Counted from the first letter of the stretch, positions 36,302 through 46,255 are shown. The stretch is DNA of 64,000 bases from Ectopseudomonas mendocina (GCF_007049795.1 NZ_SCFY01000006.1:62001-126000); one strand, 5' to 3'. Made by a program: numbers and translations. The notes: generated by a model from the letters alone, not told the origin.

Positions 36302-37588
36302 ATGGACTGCACCCAAAATCTGAGCCTGGGCGACCCGCTGGAGCCCGTCCGCAAGGCCACCGCGCAGATGCTGCACGAACGCGACCACAGCTTCTCGCTG
36401 CCGCAGCCGTTCTACAACGACGAGCGCCTGTTCCAGGTCGACATGCAGGAGATCTTCCACAAGGAATGGTTGATCGCCGGCATGACCAGCGAAATCCCGA
36501 CCAAGGGCAACTTCCTCACCCTGCAGATCGGCGACAACCCGATCATCGTCATCCGCGGCGCCGAAGGTCAGATCCATGCCTTCCACAACGTCTGCCGCCA
36601 TCGCGGTTCGCGCCTGTGCGTCTCCGACAAAGGCAAGGTCGCCAAGCTGGTCTGCCCCTACCACCAATGGACTTATGAGCTCGATGGTCGCCTGTTGTTC
36701 GCCGGCACCGAGATGGGCGAAGGCTTCAAGCTCTCCGACTACAACCTCAAACCGGTCAACTGCAAGACCGCTGGCGGCTTCATCTTCATCAGCCTGGCGG
36801 ACAACCCGCCGGCCATCGACGAATTCCTGAGCACCCTGGCTCATTACATGGAGCCGTACGACATGGAGAACACCAAGGTCGCGGTGCAGAGCGTCATGCA
36901 CGAGAAGGCCAACTGGAAGCTGGTGATCGAGAACAACCGCGAGTGCTACCACTGCAACGGTTCGCACCCGGAACTGCTCAACACCCTGCTGGAATGGGAT
37001 GACGTCACCGACCCACGCGCCAGCCAGGCGTTCAAGGATCAGGTGGCCGAATGCACCGGCCGCTGGGACAAGGACAACATTCCCTACGCCCACGCCAGCT
37101 TCGGTCTGCGCAACCGCATCGTGCGCATGCCGCTGCTCAAGGGCACCGTTTCCATGACCATGGACGGCAAGCCGGGCTGCAACAAGCTGATGGGACGCAT
37201 CACCGACCCGGACCTGGGCTCCATGCGCATCCTGCACCTGCCGCATTCGTGGAACCACTGCATGGGCGATCACCTGATCAACTTCACCGTATGGCCGGTC
37301 AGCGCCCAGGAGACGATCGTCATCACCAAATGGCTGGTGCACAAGGACGCCGTCGAAGGTGTCGACTACGACATCGCCCGCCTGCGCCAGGTGTGGGACG
37401 CCACCAACGACCAGGATCGACGCCTCGGCGAGGAAAACCAGCGCGGCATCAACTCCACCGCCTACCAGCCGGGCCCGTACTCCAAGACCTACGAGTTCGG
37501 CGTGATCAACTTCCTCGACTGGTACAGCGAGCGCATGCTCAACAACCTCGGCGACACCCCGGCGCAACTGCGCCAGGTTGAGGGCTGA
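36302..37588 (+). CDS. gbcA: Glycine betaine demethylase, Rieske oxygenase subunit
   Basis: A 428-residue Rieske non-haem iron oxygenase. The Rieske centre is C98-x-H100 (NVCRHRG) and C118-x2-H121 (CPYHQWTYE). The catalytic domain follows with the iron-ligand region ENNRECYHCNGSHPE. Together with GbcB it removes the first methyl group of glycine betaine as formaldehyde. The start ATG at 36302 follows GGAG by 7 bp. A strong hairpin at 37611-37638 ends the transcript. Confidence 0.96.
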   Translation: MDCTQNLSLGDPLEPVRKATAQMLHERDHSFSLPQPFYNDERLFQVDMQEIFHKEWLIAGMTSEIPTKGNFLTLQIGDNPIIVIRGAEGQIHAFHNVCRHRGSRLCVSDKGKVAKLVCPYHQWTYELDGRLLFAGTEMGEGFKLSDYNLKPVNCKTAGGFIFISLADNPPAIDEFLSTLAHYMEPYDMENTKVAVQSVMHEKANWKLVIENNRECYHCNGSHPELLNTLLEWDDVTDPRASQAFKDQVAECTGRWDKDNIPYAHASFGLRNRIVRMPLLKGTVSMTMDGKPGCNKLMGRITDPDLGSMRILHLPHSWNHCMGDHLINFTVWPVSAQETIVITKWLVHKDAVEGVDYDIARLRQVWDATNDQDRRLGEENQRGINSTAYQPGPYSKTYEFGVINFLDWYSERMLNNLGDTPAQLRQVEG

Positions 37589-37610
37589 CAACGCCCCGAC
37601 GGGCCATGCC

Positions 37611-37638
37611 AGTGGCCGGCCTCATTAGGCCGGCCACT
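37611..37638 (+). terminator. Terminator hairpin of gbcA
   Basis: A perfect 12-bp inverted repeat AGTGGCCGGCCT / AGGCCGGCCACT with a CATT loop starts 22 bp after the gbcA stop. The downstream tract TTCCCCC is only weakly U-rich. Confidence 0.7.
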
Positions 37639-37730
37639 TCCCCCGTAAGCCTCCCCGCAGCAAGCGCATCACTGAACGCCGAGCGCAGGCTGGCTCAGCA
37701 CAAACGCCGCGCGTGCGCGCAAACTGATCC

Positions 37731-38360
37731 TTACTGAGCGTCGCCCTTGAAGCCCTTGGCGACGAAGTACACCTCACGCGAACGCGGACGCGAGGCTGCC
37801 GGCTTGCGCACCATGACCTTCTCGAAGGAACGCCGTACGTCGCGCAGGTACTCATCCGAACCCTCGCCCTGAAACACCTTGGCGACGAAGTTGCCGCCAG
37901 GTTTGAGCACCTGTCGGGCCATGTCCAGCACCAGTTCCACCAGATACATCGACGCTGCCTGATCGGCCACGCCGACGCCGCTGATATTGGGGGCGATGTC
38001 AGAGACGATCAAATCCGGGCGACGACCATCGAGCAGATCGAGAATCTGCTGGAACACCTTGTCGTCGGTGAAGTCACCCTGAATGAAGTCGACGTTATCG
38101 AGCGAATCCATCGGCAGGATGTCGCTGGCGATTACCCGGCCGGTGGCCCCCACCATACGTCCGGCGATCTGCGACCAGCCACCGGGGGCCGAGCCCAGGT
38201 CCATCATCAGCATACCGGGACGAATCAACTTGTCCTTTTCGTTGATCTCGATCAGCTTGTAGGCGGCACGCGAGCGGTAGCCGTCCTTCTGCGCCTGCTT
38301 CACGTAGGGATCGTTCACATGTTCGTTCAGCCAGCGGCTGCTGCTTTTTGAGCGTTTCAT
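37731..38360 (-). CDS. RlmE/FtsJ-type 23S rRNA 2'-O-methyltransferase (probable paralogue)
   Basis: A 209-residue SAM-dependent methyltransferase of the RrmJ family: [34 protein letters not shown], the SAM motif [12 protein letters not shown], the catalytic lysine/aspartate set ([23 protein letters not shown]) and a C-terminal [16 protein letters not shown]. RlmE methylates U2552 of 23S rRNA. In pseudomonads rlmE lies with ftsH and yhbY; here it stands alone between gbcA and a TrmH-like gene, and its N-terminus differs from what I recall of the ftsH-linked copy, so a second copy is likely. Confidence 0.85.
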   Translation of the reverse strand: MKRSKSSSRWLNEHVNDPYVKQAQKDGYRSRAAYKLIEINEKDKLIRPGMLMMDLGSAPGGWSQIAGRMVGATGRVIASDILPMDSLDNVDFIQGDFTDDKVFQQILDLLDGRRPDLIVSDIAPNISGVGVADQAASMYLVELVLDMARQVLKPGGNFVAKVFQGEGSDEYLRDVRRSFEKVMVRKPAASRPRSREVYFVAKGFKGDAQ

Positions 38361-38563
38361 CGTTCAACCAGATCAATTCCAGGAAGGCAGCCCGCCGGCA
38401 TGGTGACCCGGGCTGCACAATTGTCGCGAGTATAAGCCATCGCAGCCCTCCGGCTCACGCCGGCCGGCCCTGCAGCCTGACAGCCCGCCGGGTGGCAGGT
38501 ACAATCGCAGCGGCCTCGCTACCGCGAGGAGCCCCGCTTTCACGCCCCCTTTCCAGGCCTTCC

Positions 38564-39289
38564 ATGAAACTCGACGACGTCAAGAAACTGCAGCAGAAAA
38601 AGTACCGGGAGCAATTCGGCCACTTCCTCGTCGAGGGCGAACACCTGGTGCTGGAACTGCAGAAAGCGGCGCAGCACGCGCCCCTGCTGGCAAGCAGCGA
38701 ACTCTACGTCACGGCCGCCTACGAGCACTGGCAGAGCCCGTTCAGGACGCACCTGATCAGTGACCGGCAGATGGCGCAGATCGCCGACACCAAGACCCCC
38801 CAGGGGATCATCGCGGTAGTGCCGATGGCGGCGATTGGCTCCGGCCCGTCGGCGCCGGCCGACAAGGCCATCTACCTGCACGAGATCCAGGACCCCGGCA
38901 ACCTCGGCACCATCCTGCGCAGCCTCGCCTGGTTCGGCGGCTTCCGCTGCCTGCTCAGCCCCGGCAGCGTCGACCCTTTCAATCCCAAGGTGGTGCGCGC
39001 CAGCATGGGGGCAATCTTTCACACCCCCATCGAGCAGGATGTCAGCCTCGACAACCTGAGCACGCGCTTTGCACGCATCGCCTGCCTCGACATGCAGGGC
39101 CAAAGCCTGCGCGCACCGGCCTTCGCGCAGGCCGAGTGCTACCTGTTCGGCAACGAAGCGCGCGGCGTCCCAAGCCAGGCGCTGAGCGAGCTCAACGCCA
39201 CGCCGTTCACCATCGCCGGCAGCGGCGCGATCGAGTCACTGAACCTGGCCAGCACGGTAAACATCTGTGTGTATGAGCTGAGCCGCTAG
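38564..39289 (+). CDS. TrmH/SpoU-family RNA 2'-O-methyltransferase
   Basis: A 241-residue SPOUT enzyme with an N-terminal substrate-binding region (MKLDDVKKLQQKKYREQFGHFLVEGEHLVLELQK), motif 1 HEIQDPGNLGTILRSLAWFG, motif 2 LFGNEARGVPSQAL and motif 3 SLNLASTVNICVYEL, which form the trefoil knot. RlmB/TrmH relatives 2'-O-methylate rRNA or tRNA; the target here is not determinable. The start at 38564 gives the standard N-terminus. It is divergent from the RlmE-like gene and shares a bidirectional terminator with typA. Confidence 0.88.
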   Translation: MKLDDVKKLQQKKYREQFGHFLVEGEHLVLELQKAAQHAPLLASSELYVTAAYEHWQSPFRTHLISDRQMAQIADTKTPQGIIAVVPMAAIGSGPSAPADKAIYLHEIQDPGNLGTILRSLAWFGGFRCLLSPGSVDPFNPKVVRASMGAIFHTPIEQDVSLDNLSTRFARIACLDMQGQSLRAPAFAQAECYLFGNEARGVPSQALSELNATPFTIAGSGAIESLNLASTVNICVYELSR

Positions 39290-39335
39290 CCCGCGACTCA
39301 TGCCCGCGCGTCCCGGCGCTCGGCGAAAACCCACA

Positions 39336-39369
39336 AAAAGCCCCGCCAGATCGCTCTGGCGGGGCTTTT
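39336..39369. terminator. Bidirectional terminator between the TrmH-like gene and typA
   Basis: A perfect 15-bp inverted repeat AAAAGCCCCGCCAGA / TCTGGCGGGGCTTTT with a 4-nt loop gives a T-rich tail on both strands. It lies between the two convergent stop codons (39289 and 39395). Confidence 0.9.
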
Positions 39370-39394
39370 CAGTCACAGCGCTAAGCTAGCCGCA

Positions 39395-41218
39395 TCAAGC
39401 CTTGTTGGCTTTCTTGGCAGCGCGGGTGCGCTCGCCTTCGTCGAGGATCTTCTTGCGCAGACGGATCGACTTCGGCGTCACTTCGCACAGCTCGTCATCC
39501 TGGATGAACTCCAGAGCCTGCTCCAGGGTGAAGCGAACCGGCGGTACCAGGGCGATGGTTTCATCCTTGCCCGAAGCACGCATGTTGTCGAGCTTCTTGC
39601 CCTTGGTGGGGTTGACGCCCAGGTCGTTGTCGCGGCTGTTCAGGCCGATGATCTGACCGTTGTAGATTTCCTGGCCGTGCTCGATGAACAGCTTGCCGCG
39701 TGCCTGCAGGGTTTCCAGGGAGTAGGTCAGCGCCTTGCCGGTATCGATCGACACCAGTACGCCGTTCTGACGGCCAGACATGGTGCCCGGCTTAACGGTG
39801 TCGTAACGGTCGAAGATCGAGGTCAGGATGCCGGCGCCGTTGGTCAGGGTCAGGAACTGGTTACGGAAACCGATCAGACCGCGAGCCGGGATGTTGTATT
39901 CCAGGCGCACACGGCCTTTGCCGTCCGGCGCCATGTTGGTCAGGTCGCCCTTACGCAGGCCCATCTCTTCCATGACCTTGCCCTGGGCTTCTTCCGGGAT
40001 GTCGATGGTGACGTTCTCGTACGGCTCCTGCTTGACGCCGTTGACTTCACGGATGATCACTTCCGGACGGCCGACGCCCATTTCGAAGCCTTCGCGGCGC
40101 ATGGTTTCGATCAGTACCGAGAGGTGCAGCTCGCCACGACCAGAGACCTTGAACTTGTCGGCGCTGTCGCCCTCTTCAACGCGCAGGGCCACGTTGTACA
40201 GCAGCTCCTTGTCCAGACGCTCCTTGATGTTGCGGCTGGTGACGAACTTGCCTTCCTTGCCGCAGAACGGCGAATCGTTGACCTGGAAGGTCATCGACAC
40301 GGTCGGCTCGTCGACGGTCAGCGGCTTCATCGCCTCGACATGGTTGATGTCGCACAGGGTGTCGGAGATGAACAGCTGGTCCATGCCGCTGACGCAGACG
40401 ATGTCACCGGCGGTGGCTTCTTCGACGTCTACGCGGTGCAGGCCGTGGTGGCCCATCAGCTTGAGGATACGGCCGTTACGCTTCTTGCCGTCGACGTCGA
40501 TGGCCACTACCGGCGTGTTCGGCTTGACGCGACCACGGGCGATACGGCCGACACCGATGATGCCGAGGAAGCTGTTGTAGTCCAGCGCGGAGATCTGCAT
40601 CTGGAACGGGCCGTCGAGGTCGACGTTCGGCGCCGGTACGTGGTCGACGATGGCCTGGTACAGCGGGGTCAGGTCTTCGGCCATGGCGGTGTGGTCGAGA
40701 CCGGCGATGCCGTTCAGGGCGCTGGCGTAGACGACCTGGAAGTCGAGTTGCTCATCGGTGGCGCCGAGGTTATCGAACAGGTCGAAGATCTGATCCATGA
40801 CCCAGTCAGGACGCGCGCCCGGACGGTCGATCTTGTTGATCACGACGATCGGCTTGAGGCCGGCTTCGAAGGCCTTCTTGGTCACGAAGCGGGTTTGCGG
40901 CATCGGGCCGTCCTGGGCATCAACGACCAGCAGTACGGAGTCGACCATGGACATCACGCGCTCTACTTCACCGCCGAAGTCGGCGTGGCCGGGGGTGTCG
41001 ACGATGTTGATGCGGTAGTCGTTCCATTTGATGGCGGTGTTCTTGGCCAGAATGGTGATGCCGCGCTCTTTTTCCTGGTCGTTGCTGTCCATCACGCGCT
41101 CGTCGTTGAGCTCGTTACGCTCCAGGGTGCCGGATTGACGCAGCAGGGCGTCGACGAGGGTGGTTTTGCCATGGTCGACGTGGGCGATGATGGCGATGTT
41201 GCGCAGTTTTTCGATCAT
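39395..41218 (-). CDS. typA: Ribosome-associated GTPase TypA/BipA
   Basis: A 607-residue translational GTPase: G1 [16 protein letters not shown]3 [16 protein letters not shown]4 [10 protein letters not shown], then EF-G-like domains and the BipA-specific C-terminal domain with the long [18 protein letters not shown] loop. TypA assists 50S assembly and translation under stress or cold. The start at 41218 gives the standard [18 protein letters not shown]. It lies downstream of thiI on the same strand, separated by a 154-bp MITE. Confidence 0.97.
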   Translation of the reverse strand: MIEKLRNIAIIAHVDHGKTTLVDALLRQSGTLERNELNDERVMDSNDQEKERGITILAKNTAIKWNDYRINIVDTPGHADFGGEVERVMSMVDSVLLVVDAQDGPMPQTRFVTKKAFEAGLKPIVVINKIDRPGARPDWVMDQIFDLFDNLGATDEQLDFQVVYASALNGIAGLDHTAMAEDLTPLYQAIVDHVPAPNVDLDGPFQMQISALDYNSFLGIIGVGRIARGRVKPNTPVVAIDVDGKKRNGRILKLMGHHGLHRVDVEEATAGDIVCVSGMDQLFISDTLCDINHVEAMKPLTVDEPTVSMTFQVNDSPFCGKEGKFVTSRNIKERLDKELLYNVALRVEEGDSADKFKVSGRGELHLSVLIETMRREGFEMGVGRPEVIIREVNGVKQEPYENVTIDIPEEAQGKVMEEMGLRKGDLTNMAPDGKGRVRLEYNIPARGLIGFRNQFLTLTNGAGILTSIFDRYDTVKPGTMSGRQNGVLVSIDTGKALTYSLETLQARGKLFIEHGQEIYNGQIIGLNSRDNDLGVNPTKGKKLDNMRASGKDETIALVPPVRFTLEQALEFIQDDELCEVTPKSIRLRKKILDEGERTRAAKKANKA

Positions 41219-41300
41219 TGTATGTATCTCGATCAGAGGATTCGGTATGTCGCCCAGCCTGGACGACGAATATGAAGAAAAGGGGATCAGCGAGCTGATC

Positions 41301-41454
41301 GGGGCACCTCTAAAAACGTAGGCGAGGCAGTCAGTGCGAGGCAGAAACAAGCGAAAAACGGTCGGAGTCGCGCTCGACTTTACGAGCTATGTGAGCATTT
41401 TGAGCTTGTTTTTAACGCAGCAATGACAACGCAGGTAGTTTTTAGAGGTGCCCC
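41301..41454. mobile_element. Miniature inverted-repeat element (154 bp) between thiI and typA
   Basis: Perfect 17-bp terminal inverted repeats (GGGGCACCTCTAAAAAC at 41301-41317 and its complement at 41438-41454) enclose 120 bp without an ORF. It resembles a short non-autonomous element widespread in Pseudomonas genomes. No clear target-site duplication is visible. Its right half is AT-richer than the surroundings. It lies 83 bp before the typA start and 48 bp after the thiI stop, so it forms most of the typA leader or promoter. Confidence 0.85.
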
Positions 41455-41502
41455 GGGTCGGGAGGGCGATGGCGGATACTGCCGCCATTAAGCCCCGGCG
41501 TC

Positions 41503-42957
41503 TTATGTCGGACGATAAACGCGCACATTGGCATGCCCCTCGCTCAGCAGGTGATGGGCATGCAGGCGGCTCATGACGCCCTTGTCGCAATACAGCAGGT
41601 ACTGGCGGTTCTCATCCAGTTCCTTGAATTTGTTGTTCAGCGCGTAGAACGGCAGCGCCTGCACCTCGATACCCGGCACGTCGAGCGGCTCGTCTTCGGC
41701 GGCGTCGGGGTGGCGAATGTCGATGACGATGTGCCCGGCCAGCGCCTCACGCACTTCCTCGACCTGCACGTCCTTGCCCAGTTCGTCGATCACGCGGTCG
41801 ATGGGCAGTTGGGTGGCGCGTTCCAAGGCGCGATCGAGGATGGCCATGTCGAACTGCGCCTCCTCCTTCTCCACGCGGTAACCGCGGGCCTTGGTGGTCG
41901 GGTTGACCGAGATCACGCCGCAGTATTCGGGCATGTTCTTGGCGAACTCGGCGGTGCCGATCTGCGTGGCGGTGTCGATGATGTCCTGCTTGTGGCTGGC
42001 AATCAGCGGGCGCATGACCAGCATGTCGGTCGCCGAATCGATCACCGCCAGATTGGTCAGGGTCTGGCTCGACACTTGGCTGATCGCCTCGCCGGTGACC
42101 AGCGCTTCGATCTGCAGTTTTTCGGCAACACGGGTGGCGGCGCGCAGCATCATGCGCTTGAGGATCACACCCATCTGGCTGTTGTCGACCTTACCGAGAA
42201 TCTCGCCGACCACTTCCTCGAACGGCACGCTGACGAACAGCACACGCTGCGAGCGGCCGAACTTCTGCCATATGTAGTGCGCCACTTCCATCACGCCCAG
42301 TTCATGGGCACGGCCACCGAGATTGAAGAAGCAGAAGTGGCTGACCAGGCCGCGGCGCATCATCTGATAGGCCGCGACGGTGGAGTCGAAGCCTCCACTC
42401 ATCAGCACCAGGGTCTGTTCCAACGAGCCCAGCGGGTAACCGCCGAGGCCTTCGTGGCGGTTGTGCACCACGAAGAGGCGCTGATCGCGAATTTCCATGC
42501 GCACTTCGACGTCCGGTTTCTTCAGGTCGATACCGGCTGCACCGCACTCCTGACGCAGACGTGAACCGACATGGCGTTCGACATCGATTGAGCTGAACGC
42601 GTGCTTGCCGCCACGCTTGCAACGCACGGCGAAGATCTTGCCCGGCAACTGGTCGGCGTAGTGGCGCTTGCAGTGTTCGGTGATCTCGTCCAGATCGCCC
42701 AGCGGGTACTCATTCACCTCGAGGAACAGACCAATGCCCGGCGTGTTGCGCAGGCGTTCGGTCATCTCGGCCAGCAGCTTGGGATCGTCCAGGTCGGTCT
42801 CGACCTCGAGGTTATCCCAGACACCCGTGACCCGCAGAGCAGGGTCAAGATCACGCAGCACGGAGCGAATGTTCTTCCCCAACTGGCGAATGAACTGCTT
42901 GCGCACCGGGCGGCTCTTGATGGTGATTTCCGGGAAAACTTTGACGATCAGCTTCAT
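41503..42957 (-). CDS. thiI: tRNA 4-thiouridine synthase ThiI (with rhodanese domain)
   Basis: A 484-residue protein: N-terminal ferredoxin-like and THUMP domains (~1-165), a PP-loop SGGFDS (187-192) and a C-terminal rhodanese-like domain with persulfide-forming cysteine C457 (LLYCDKG). It makes s4U8 in tRNA and transfers sulfur for thiamine thiazole synthesis. The start [21 protein letters not shown] at 42957 is the family N-terminus. It is transcribed divergently from glnA. Confidence 0.96.
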   Translation of the reverse strand: MKLIVKVFPEITIKSRPVRKQFIRQLGKNIRSVLRDLDPALRVTGVWDNLEVETDLDDPKLLAEMTERLRNTPGIGLFLEVNEYPLGDLDEITEHCKRHYADQLPGKIFAVRCKRGGKHAFSSIDVERHVGSRLRQECGAAGIDLKKPDVEVRMEIRDQRLFVVHNRHEGLGGYPLGSLEQTLVLMSGGFDSTVAAYQMMRRGLVSHFCFFNLGGRAHELGVMEVAHYIWQKFGRSQRVLFVSVPFEEVVGEILGKVDNSQMGVILKRMMLRAATRVAEKLQIEALVTGEAISQVSSQTLTNLAVIDSATDMLVMRPLIASHKQDIIDTATQIGTAEFAKNMPEYCGVISVNPTTKARGYRVEKEEAQFDMAILDRALERATQLPIDRVIDELGKDVQVEEVREALAGHIVIDIRHPDAAEDEPLDVPGIEVQALPFYALNNKFKELDENRQYLLYCDKGVMSRLHAHHLLSEGHANVRVYRPT

Positions 42958-43286
42958 GAATAGGCCGCCCGCTTGGGGGACGAAAAAACAGGGGCGCGGA
43001 TTATAGCGGAAATTGTTCAAGCTTTGACCAAAAATACTGCAACCCCAAGTTGGCGCACCAAAATAGGCCTTTTCCATAAACAGCAGCCCTTAAATGGTGC
43101 AAATATCTCCGCAGAATCGGCGCGCAGCCGGCGTAGCGCCTGAGTTTCGCGGCCTCTGCCCAATAAAGGGCACTGGCATGCAATTTGCTCCCTTGTGAGG
43201 CAGGTCGCCCTGAAGGACTATCCCGCCGGGCTTCACCGCACATATCGGGGCTCCACGAAGCGAGCCTTTTCCATCTGGAGGACAAC
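42958..43286. promoter_or_regulatory. Divergent thiI/glnA control region
   Basis: This 329-bp region is AT-richer than its flanks. It contains NtrC-type half-sites GCACCA at 43055-43060 and TGGTGCA at 43095-43101, about 75-115 bp before a sigma-54 promoter (43174-43189), consistent with enhancer sites for NtrC. The rest, next to thiI, holds its undefined promoter. Confidence 0.55.
43174..43189 (+). promoter_or_regulatory. Sigma-54 promoter of glnA
   Basis: TGGCATGCAATTTGCT matches TGGCAC-N5-TTGCA with GG and GC exactly 10 nt apart (-24/-12 geometry). It lies 98 bp upstream of the glnA start. Confidence 0.85.
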
Positions 43287-44693
43287 ATGTCTAAGGCTGT
43301 TCAACTGATCAAAGAACACGACGTGAAGTGGGTAGACCTGCGCTTCACCGACACCAAGGGCAAGCAGCACCACGTGACCATGCCGGCCCGTGACGCCCTG
43401 GACGAAGATTTCTTCGAGCACGGCAAAATGTTCGACGGCTCGTCCATCCATGGCTGGAAAGGCATCGAAGCCTCCGACATGATCCTGATGCCGGTCGACG
43501 AAACTTCGGTACTGGACCCGTTCACCGAAGAGCCGACCCTGATCATCGTTTGCGACATCATCGAGCCAAGCACCATGCAGGGCTACGATCGTGACCCGCG
43601 CTCGATCGCCAAGCGTGCCGAAGAGTTCCTGAAAACCACCGGCATCGGTGACACCGTATTCGTCGGCCCGGAGCCCGAGTTCTTCATCTTCGACGAAGTG
43701 AAGTTCAAGTCCGACATCTCCGGCTCGATGTTCAAGATCTACTCCGAGCAAGGCTCCTGGATGACCGACCAGGACGTGGAAGGCGGCAACAAAGGCCACC
43801 GTCCGGCCGTCAAAGGTGGTTACTTCCCGGTTCCGCCGTGCGACCACGACCACGAAATCCGTACTGCCATGTGTAATGCCATGGAAGAAATGGGCCTGGT
43901 CGTCGAAGTACACCACCACGAAGTGGCCACTGCCGGTCAGAACGAAATCGGCGTGAAGTTCAACACCCTGGTCGCCAAGGCTGACGAAGTTCAGACCCTG
44001 AAGTACTGCGTGCACAACGTGGCCGACGCCTACGGCAAGACTGCTACCTTCATGCCGAAGCCGCTGTACGGCGACAACGGTTCGGGCATGCACGTGCACA
44101 TGTCGATCTCCAAGGACGGCAAGAACACCTTCGCAGGCGAAGGCTATGCCGGTCTGTCCGAGACTGCCCTGTACTTCATCGGCGGCATCATCAAGCACGG
44201 TAAGGCCCTGAACGGCTTCACCAACCCGTCGACCAACTCCTACAAGCGCCTGGTTCCGGGCTTCGAAGCGCCGGTCATGCTGGCCTACTCGGCTCGCAAC
44301 CGCAGCGCTTCGATCCGTATTCCGTACGTTTCCAGCCCGAAAGCCCGCCGTATCGAAGCGCGCTTCCCGGACCCGGCTGCCAACCCGTACCTGTGCTTCG
44401 CTGCACTGCTGATGGCCGGTCTGGACGGTATCCAGAACAAGATCCACCCGGGCGATGCCGCCGACAAGAACCTGTACGACCTGCCGCCGGAAGAAGGCAA
44501 GCTGATCCCGCAGGTCTGCGGCAGCCTGAAAGAGGCCCTGGAAGAACTGGACAAGGGCCGCGCGTTCCTGACCAAGGGCGGCGTGTTCTCCGACGACTTC
44601 ATCGATGCCTACATCGAGCTGAAATCGGAAGAAGAAATCAAGGTACGTACCTTCGTACACCCGCTGGAATACGACCTGTACTACAGCGTCTAA
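43287..44693 (+). CDS. glnA: Glutamine synthetase, type I
   Basis: A 468-residue enzyme joining ammonia and glutamate with ATP to make glutamine. It begins [20 protein letters not shown] and carries the ATP/metal motifs [19 protein letters not shown]-type region (replaced in this class by [12 protein letters not shown]) and the adenylylation tyrosine in NLYDLPPEE near residue 398, so it is a GSI-beta enzyme switched off by GlnE. CTGGAGGA precedes the start. It has its own terminator, so ntrBC are separated from it by two extra genes. Confidence 0.98.
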   Translation: MSKAVQLIKEHDVKWVDLRFTDTKGKQHHVTMPARDALDEDFFEHGKMFDGSSIHGWKGIEASDMILMPVDETSVLDPFTEEPTLIIVCDIIEPSTMQGYDRDPRSIAKRAEEFLKTTGIGDTVFVGPEPEFFIFDEVKFKSDISGSMFKIYSEQGSWMTDQDVEGGNKGHRPAVKGGYFPVPPCDHDHEIRTAMCNAMEEMGLVVEVHHHEVATAGQNEIGVKFNTLVAKADEVQTLKYCVHNVADAYGKTATFMPKPLYGDNGSGMHVHMSISKDGKNTFAGEGYAGLSETALYFIGGIIKHGKALNGFTNPSTNSYKRLVPGFEAPVMLAYSARNRSASIRIPYVSSPKARRIEARFPDPAANPYLCFAALLMAGLDGIQNKIHPGDAADKNLYDLPPEEGKLIPQVCGSLKEALEELDKGRAFLTKGGVFSDDFIDAYIELKSEEEIKVRTFVHPLEYDLYYSV

Positions 44694-44701
44694 GCCAGTC
44701 T

Positions 44702-44762
44702 GCGCCGCCTCGTGCGGCGCTTTCGAAAGCCCCGCCCGGCTCTGCCTGGCGGGGCTTTTTCA
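44702..44762 (+). terminator. Terminator pair after glnA
   Basis: A first hairpin GCGCCGC-CTCGT-GCGGCGC (44702-44720) is followed by AAAGCCCCGCC...GGCGGGGCTTTTT (44726-44760), a classic rho-independent terminator with a T run. Confidence 0.9.
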
Positions 44763-44771
44763 TTTTCCGCC

Positions 44772-44792
44772 GTAGGGTACGCCGTGCGTACC
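44772..44792. repeat. GTAGGGTACGC-type palindromic repeat
   Basis: GTAGGGTACGCCGTGCGTACC is a single palindromic unit of the GTAGGG family with TAC in place of TGC at both arms, so the complementary change is preserved. Confidence 0.6.
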
Positions 44793-44929
44793 GAGAGCCC
44801 GAGCCCTACGCAATCGTCTCAATGACCGGTGCCGATTTGTAGCCAAACATCACAGCCATAGCGCCCTGCGCTTGCCAGGAACCGATAGCAGTGCAAGGCT
44901 TAGCGCATCACCCGCGGAAGGATCGGCCC

Positions 44930-45493
44930 ATGCGCCCGTTACTCGCCTGCCTGCTACTCACCCTGGCCCTGCCGGCCAGTGCGCAGATCTACAAATACAC
45001 CGACGCCAACGGCAACACGGTCTTCACCAATCAGCCTCCAGATGGCACGGCCGCCGAGAGCGTCAATCTGCCCCCGACCAACACGGTGGAGATGCAGACG
45101 CCGAGCATGCCGGCGAGCGACGACAACACACCAGCGCAGAGCGAAGCGCCCTACTCGGTGCTGAACCTCACCGGCATCCCGGACGACGAAGCGATGCGCG
45201 CCAACAACGGCACCTTCATCGTCGGCGTGAACATTCAGCCGCGCCTGCAGCCCGGCCACCAGCTACGCCTGATTCTCGATGGCGAGCCATACGGCCAGGC
45301 CAGCAACGTACCGAGCCTGCAACTGACCAACCTTGACCGTGGCGCACACAGCCTGGCGGTAGCAGTGGTGGCCGGCGAACGCATTATCCAGCAGAGCGCC
45401 ACCGAAACCTTCACAGTGCAGCGCATCAGCGTCAACAGCCCTGCCCGTCCACCGGTCACGCCACCGCGCCCGACCCCAAGACCGACGAACTGA
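44930..45493 (+). CDS. DUF4124 domain periplasmic protein (copy 1)
   Basis: A 187-residue protein: signal peptide MRPLLACLLLTLALPASA, then a DUF4124 domain (QIYKYTDANGNTVFTNQPPDG), a proline-rich linker, and a beta-rich domain (GTFIVGVNIQPRLQPGHQLRLILDGEPYG ... LDRGAHSLAVAVVAGERI) with a proline-rich tail. DUF4124 proteins are exported with unknown function. AGGA precedes the start by 7 nt. The next gene, 5 bp downstream, is a diverged paralogue with the same domain order, so they form an operon between glnA and ntrB, as in other pseudomonads. Confidence 0.88.
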   Translation: MRPLLACLLLTLALPASAQIYKYTDANGNTVFTNQPPDGTAAESVNLPPTNTVEMQTPSMPASDDNTPAQSEAPYSVLNLTGIPDDEAMRANNGTFIVGVNIQPRLQPGHQLRLILDGEPYGQASNVPSLQLTNLDRGAHSLAVAVVAGERIIQQSATETFTVQRISVNSPARPPVTPPRPTPRPTN

Positions 45494-45498
45494 CCACG

Positions 45499-46113
45499 AT
45501 GCGCGCACTGCTGCTCTGCCTGCTGTTCATCACCCAAGCGGCTTTGGCTCAGGTCTATACCTACATCGACGCCGAAGGTAACCGCGTATTCACCGACAAA
45601 CCACGCAACAGCAATGCCGAGCGGGTGATGCTGGCGCCGTCCAACAGCGCGGCTCTGAATCACCCCACACCCACGGTGCGCGTTGCCCCGCCTGCCGTCA
45701 CCAAACCGACCGTGCACTATCAGCTGCTGCGCATCCTCGTGCCGGAGCCGGACGCCTCGATCCATAACGGTTCCGGCGACATGATCGTTACCCTCACCAG
45801 CGAACCGGGCTTGCTTCCCGGCCATAGCTACCGACTGCTGCTCGACGGCGAACCTCAAGGCGAGATCAGCCGCAGCCCGGTGTTCTCCCTGCAGCACGTC
45901 GACCGCGGCACGCACCAACTGGTGGCAGAAATCATCGACTCCGCCGGCCTCATCGTCGAGCGCACGCCGGCACAGCCCTTCCACATGCACCGCATGAGCC
46001 TGGCGCAGAAGCGCAAGGTCAACCCGTGCAAGAAAGATGAATACGGCGTTCGCCCCGAGTGCCCGCTGAAAGACAAGCCCAAGGAAAAGGCCAGCATCCT
46101 TCCTTTCCTCTGA
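45499..46113 (+). CDS. DUF4124 domain periplasmic protein (copy 2)
   Basis: A 204-residue protein: signal peptide MRALLLCLLFITQAALA, DUF4124 domain (QVYTYIDAEGNRVFTDKPRNS), linker, and a beta domain (MIVTLTSEPGLLPGHSYRLLLDGEPQGE ... VDRGTHQLVAEIIDSAGLIV) parallel to that of copy 1. A basic, cysteine-containing C-terminus (KRKVNPCKKDEYGVRPECPLKDKPKEK) is unique to this copy. The tandem arrangement indicates duplication. Function unknown. Confidence 0.88.
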   Translation: MRALLLCLLFITQAALAQVYTYIDAEGNRVFTDKPRNSNAERVMLAPSNSAALNHPTPTVRVAPPAVTKPTVHYQLLRILVPEPDASIHNGSGDMIVTLTSEPGLLPGHSYRLLLDGEPQGEISRSPVFSLQHVDRGTHQLVAEIIDSAGLIVERTPAQPFHMHRMSLAQKRKVNPCKKDEYGVRPECPLKDKPKEKASILPFL

Positions 46114-46116
46114 AAG

Positions 46117-46143
46117 CAGATTGCACCTTAATGGTGCAATCTG
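46117..46143. promoter_or_regulatory. NtrC binding site upstream of ntrB
   Basis: A palindrome with 11-bp perfect arms, CAGATTGCACC-TTAAT-GGTGCAATCTG. Its core GCACC-N5-GGTGC is the NtrC consensus. It lies 160 bp upstream of ntrB and just after the stop of the second DUF4124 gene, suited for autoregulation of ntrBC. Confidence 0.8.
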
Positions 46144-46255
46144 GCGCACCACCTCCTAAGCTCTCCCTGTTTTGGGTCGCTTTTCCCCGCCCGGCCTCGC
46201 CCCTGCACCACCAAAACCTGGCAGACCGCACAAATAATGCGTCTTTTCGGGGCCT

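Noticed and set aside
39677..41275. 532-codon plus-strand ORF opposite typA
   Set aside because: Antisense shadow; typA motifs are complete on the minus strand.
43233..44660. 475-codon minus-strand ORF opposite glnA
   Set aside because: Antisense shadow of a highly conserved glutamine synthetase gene.
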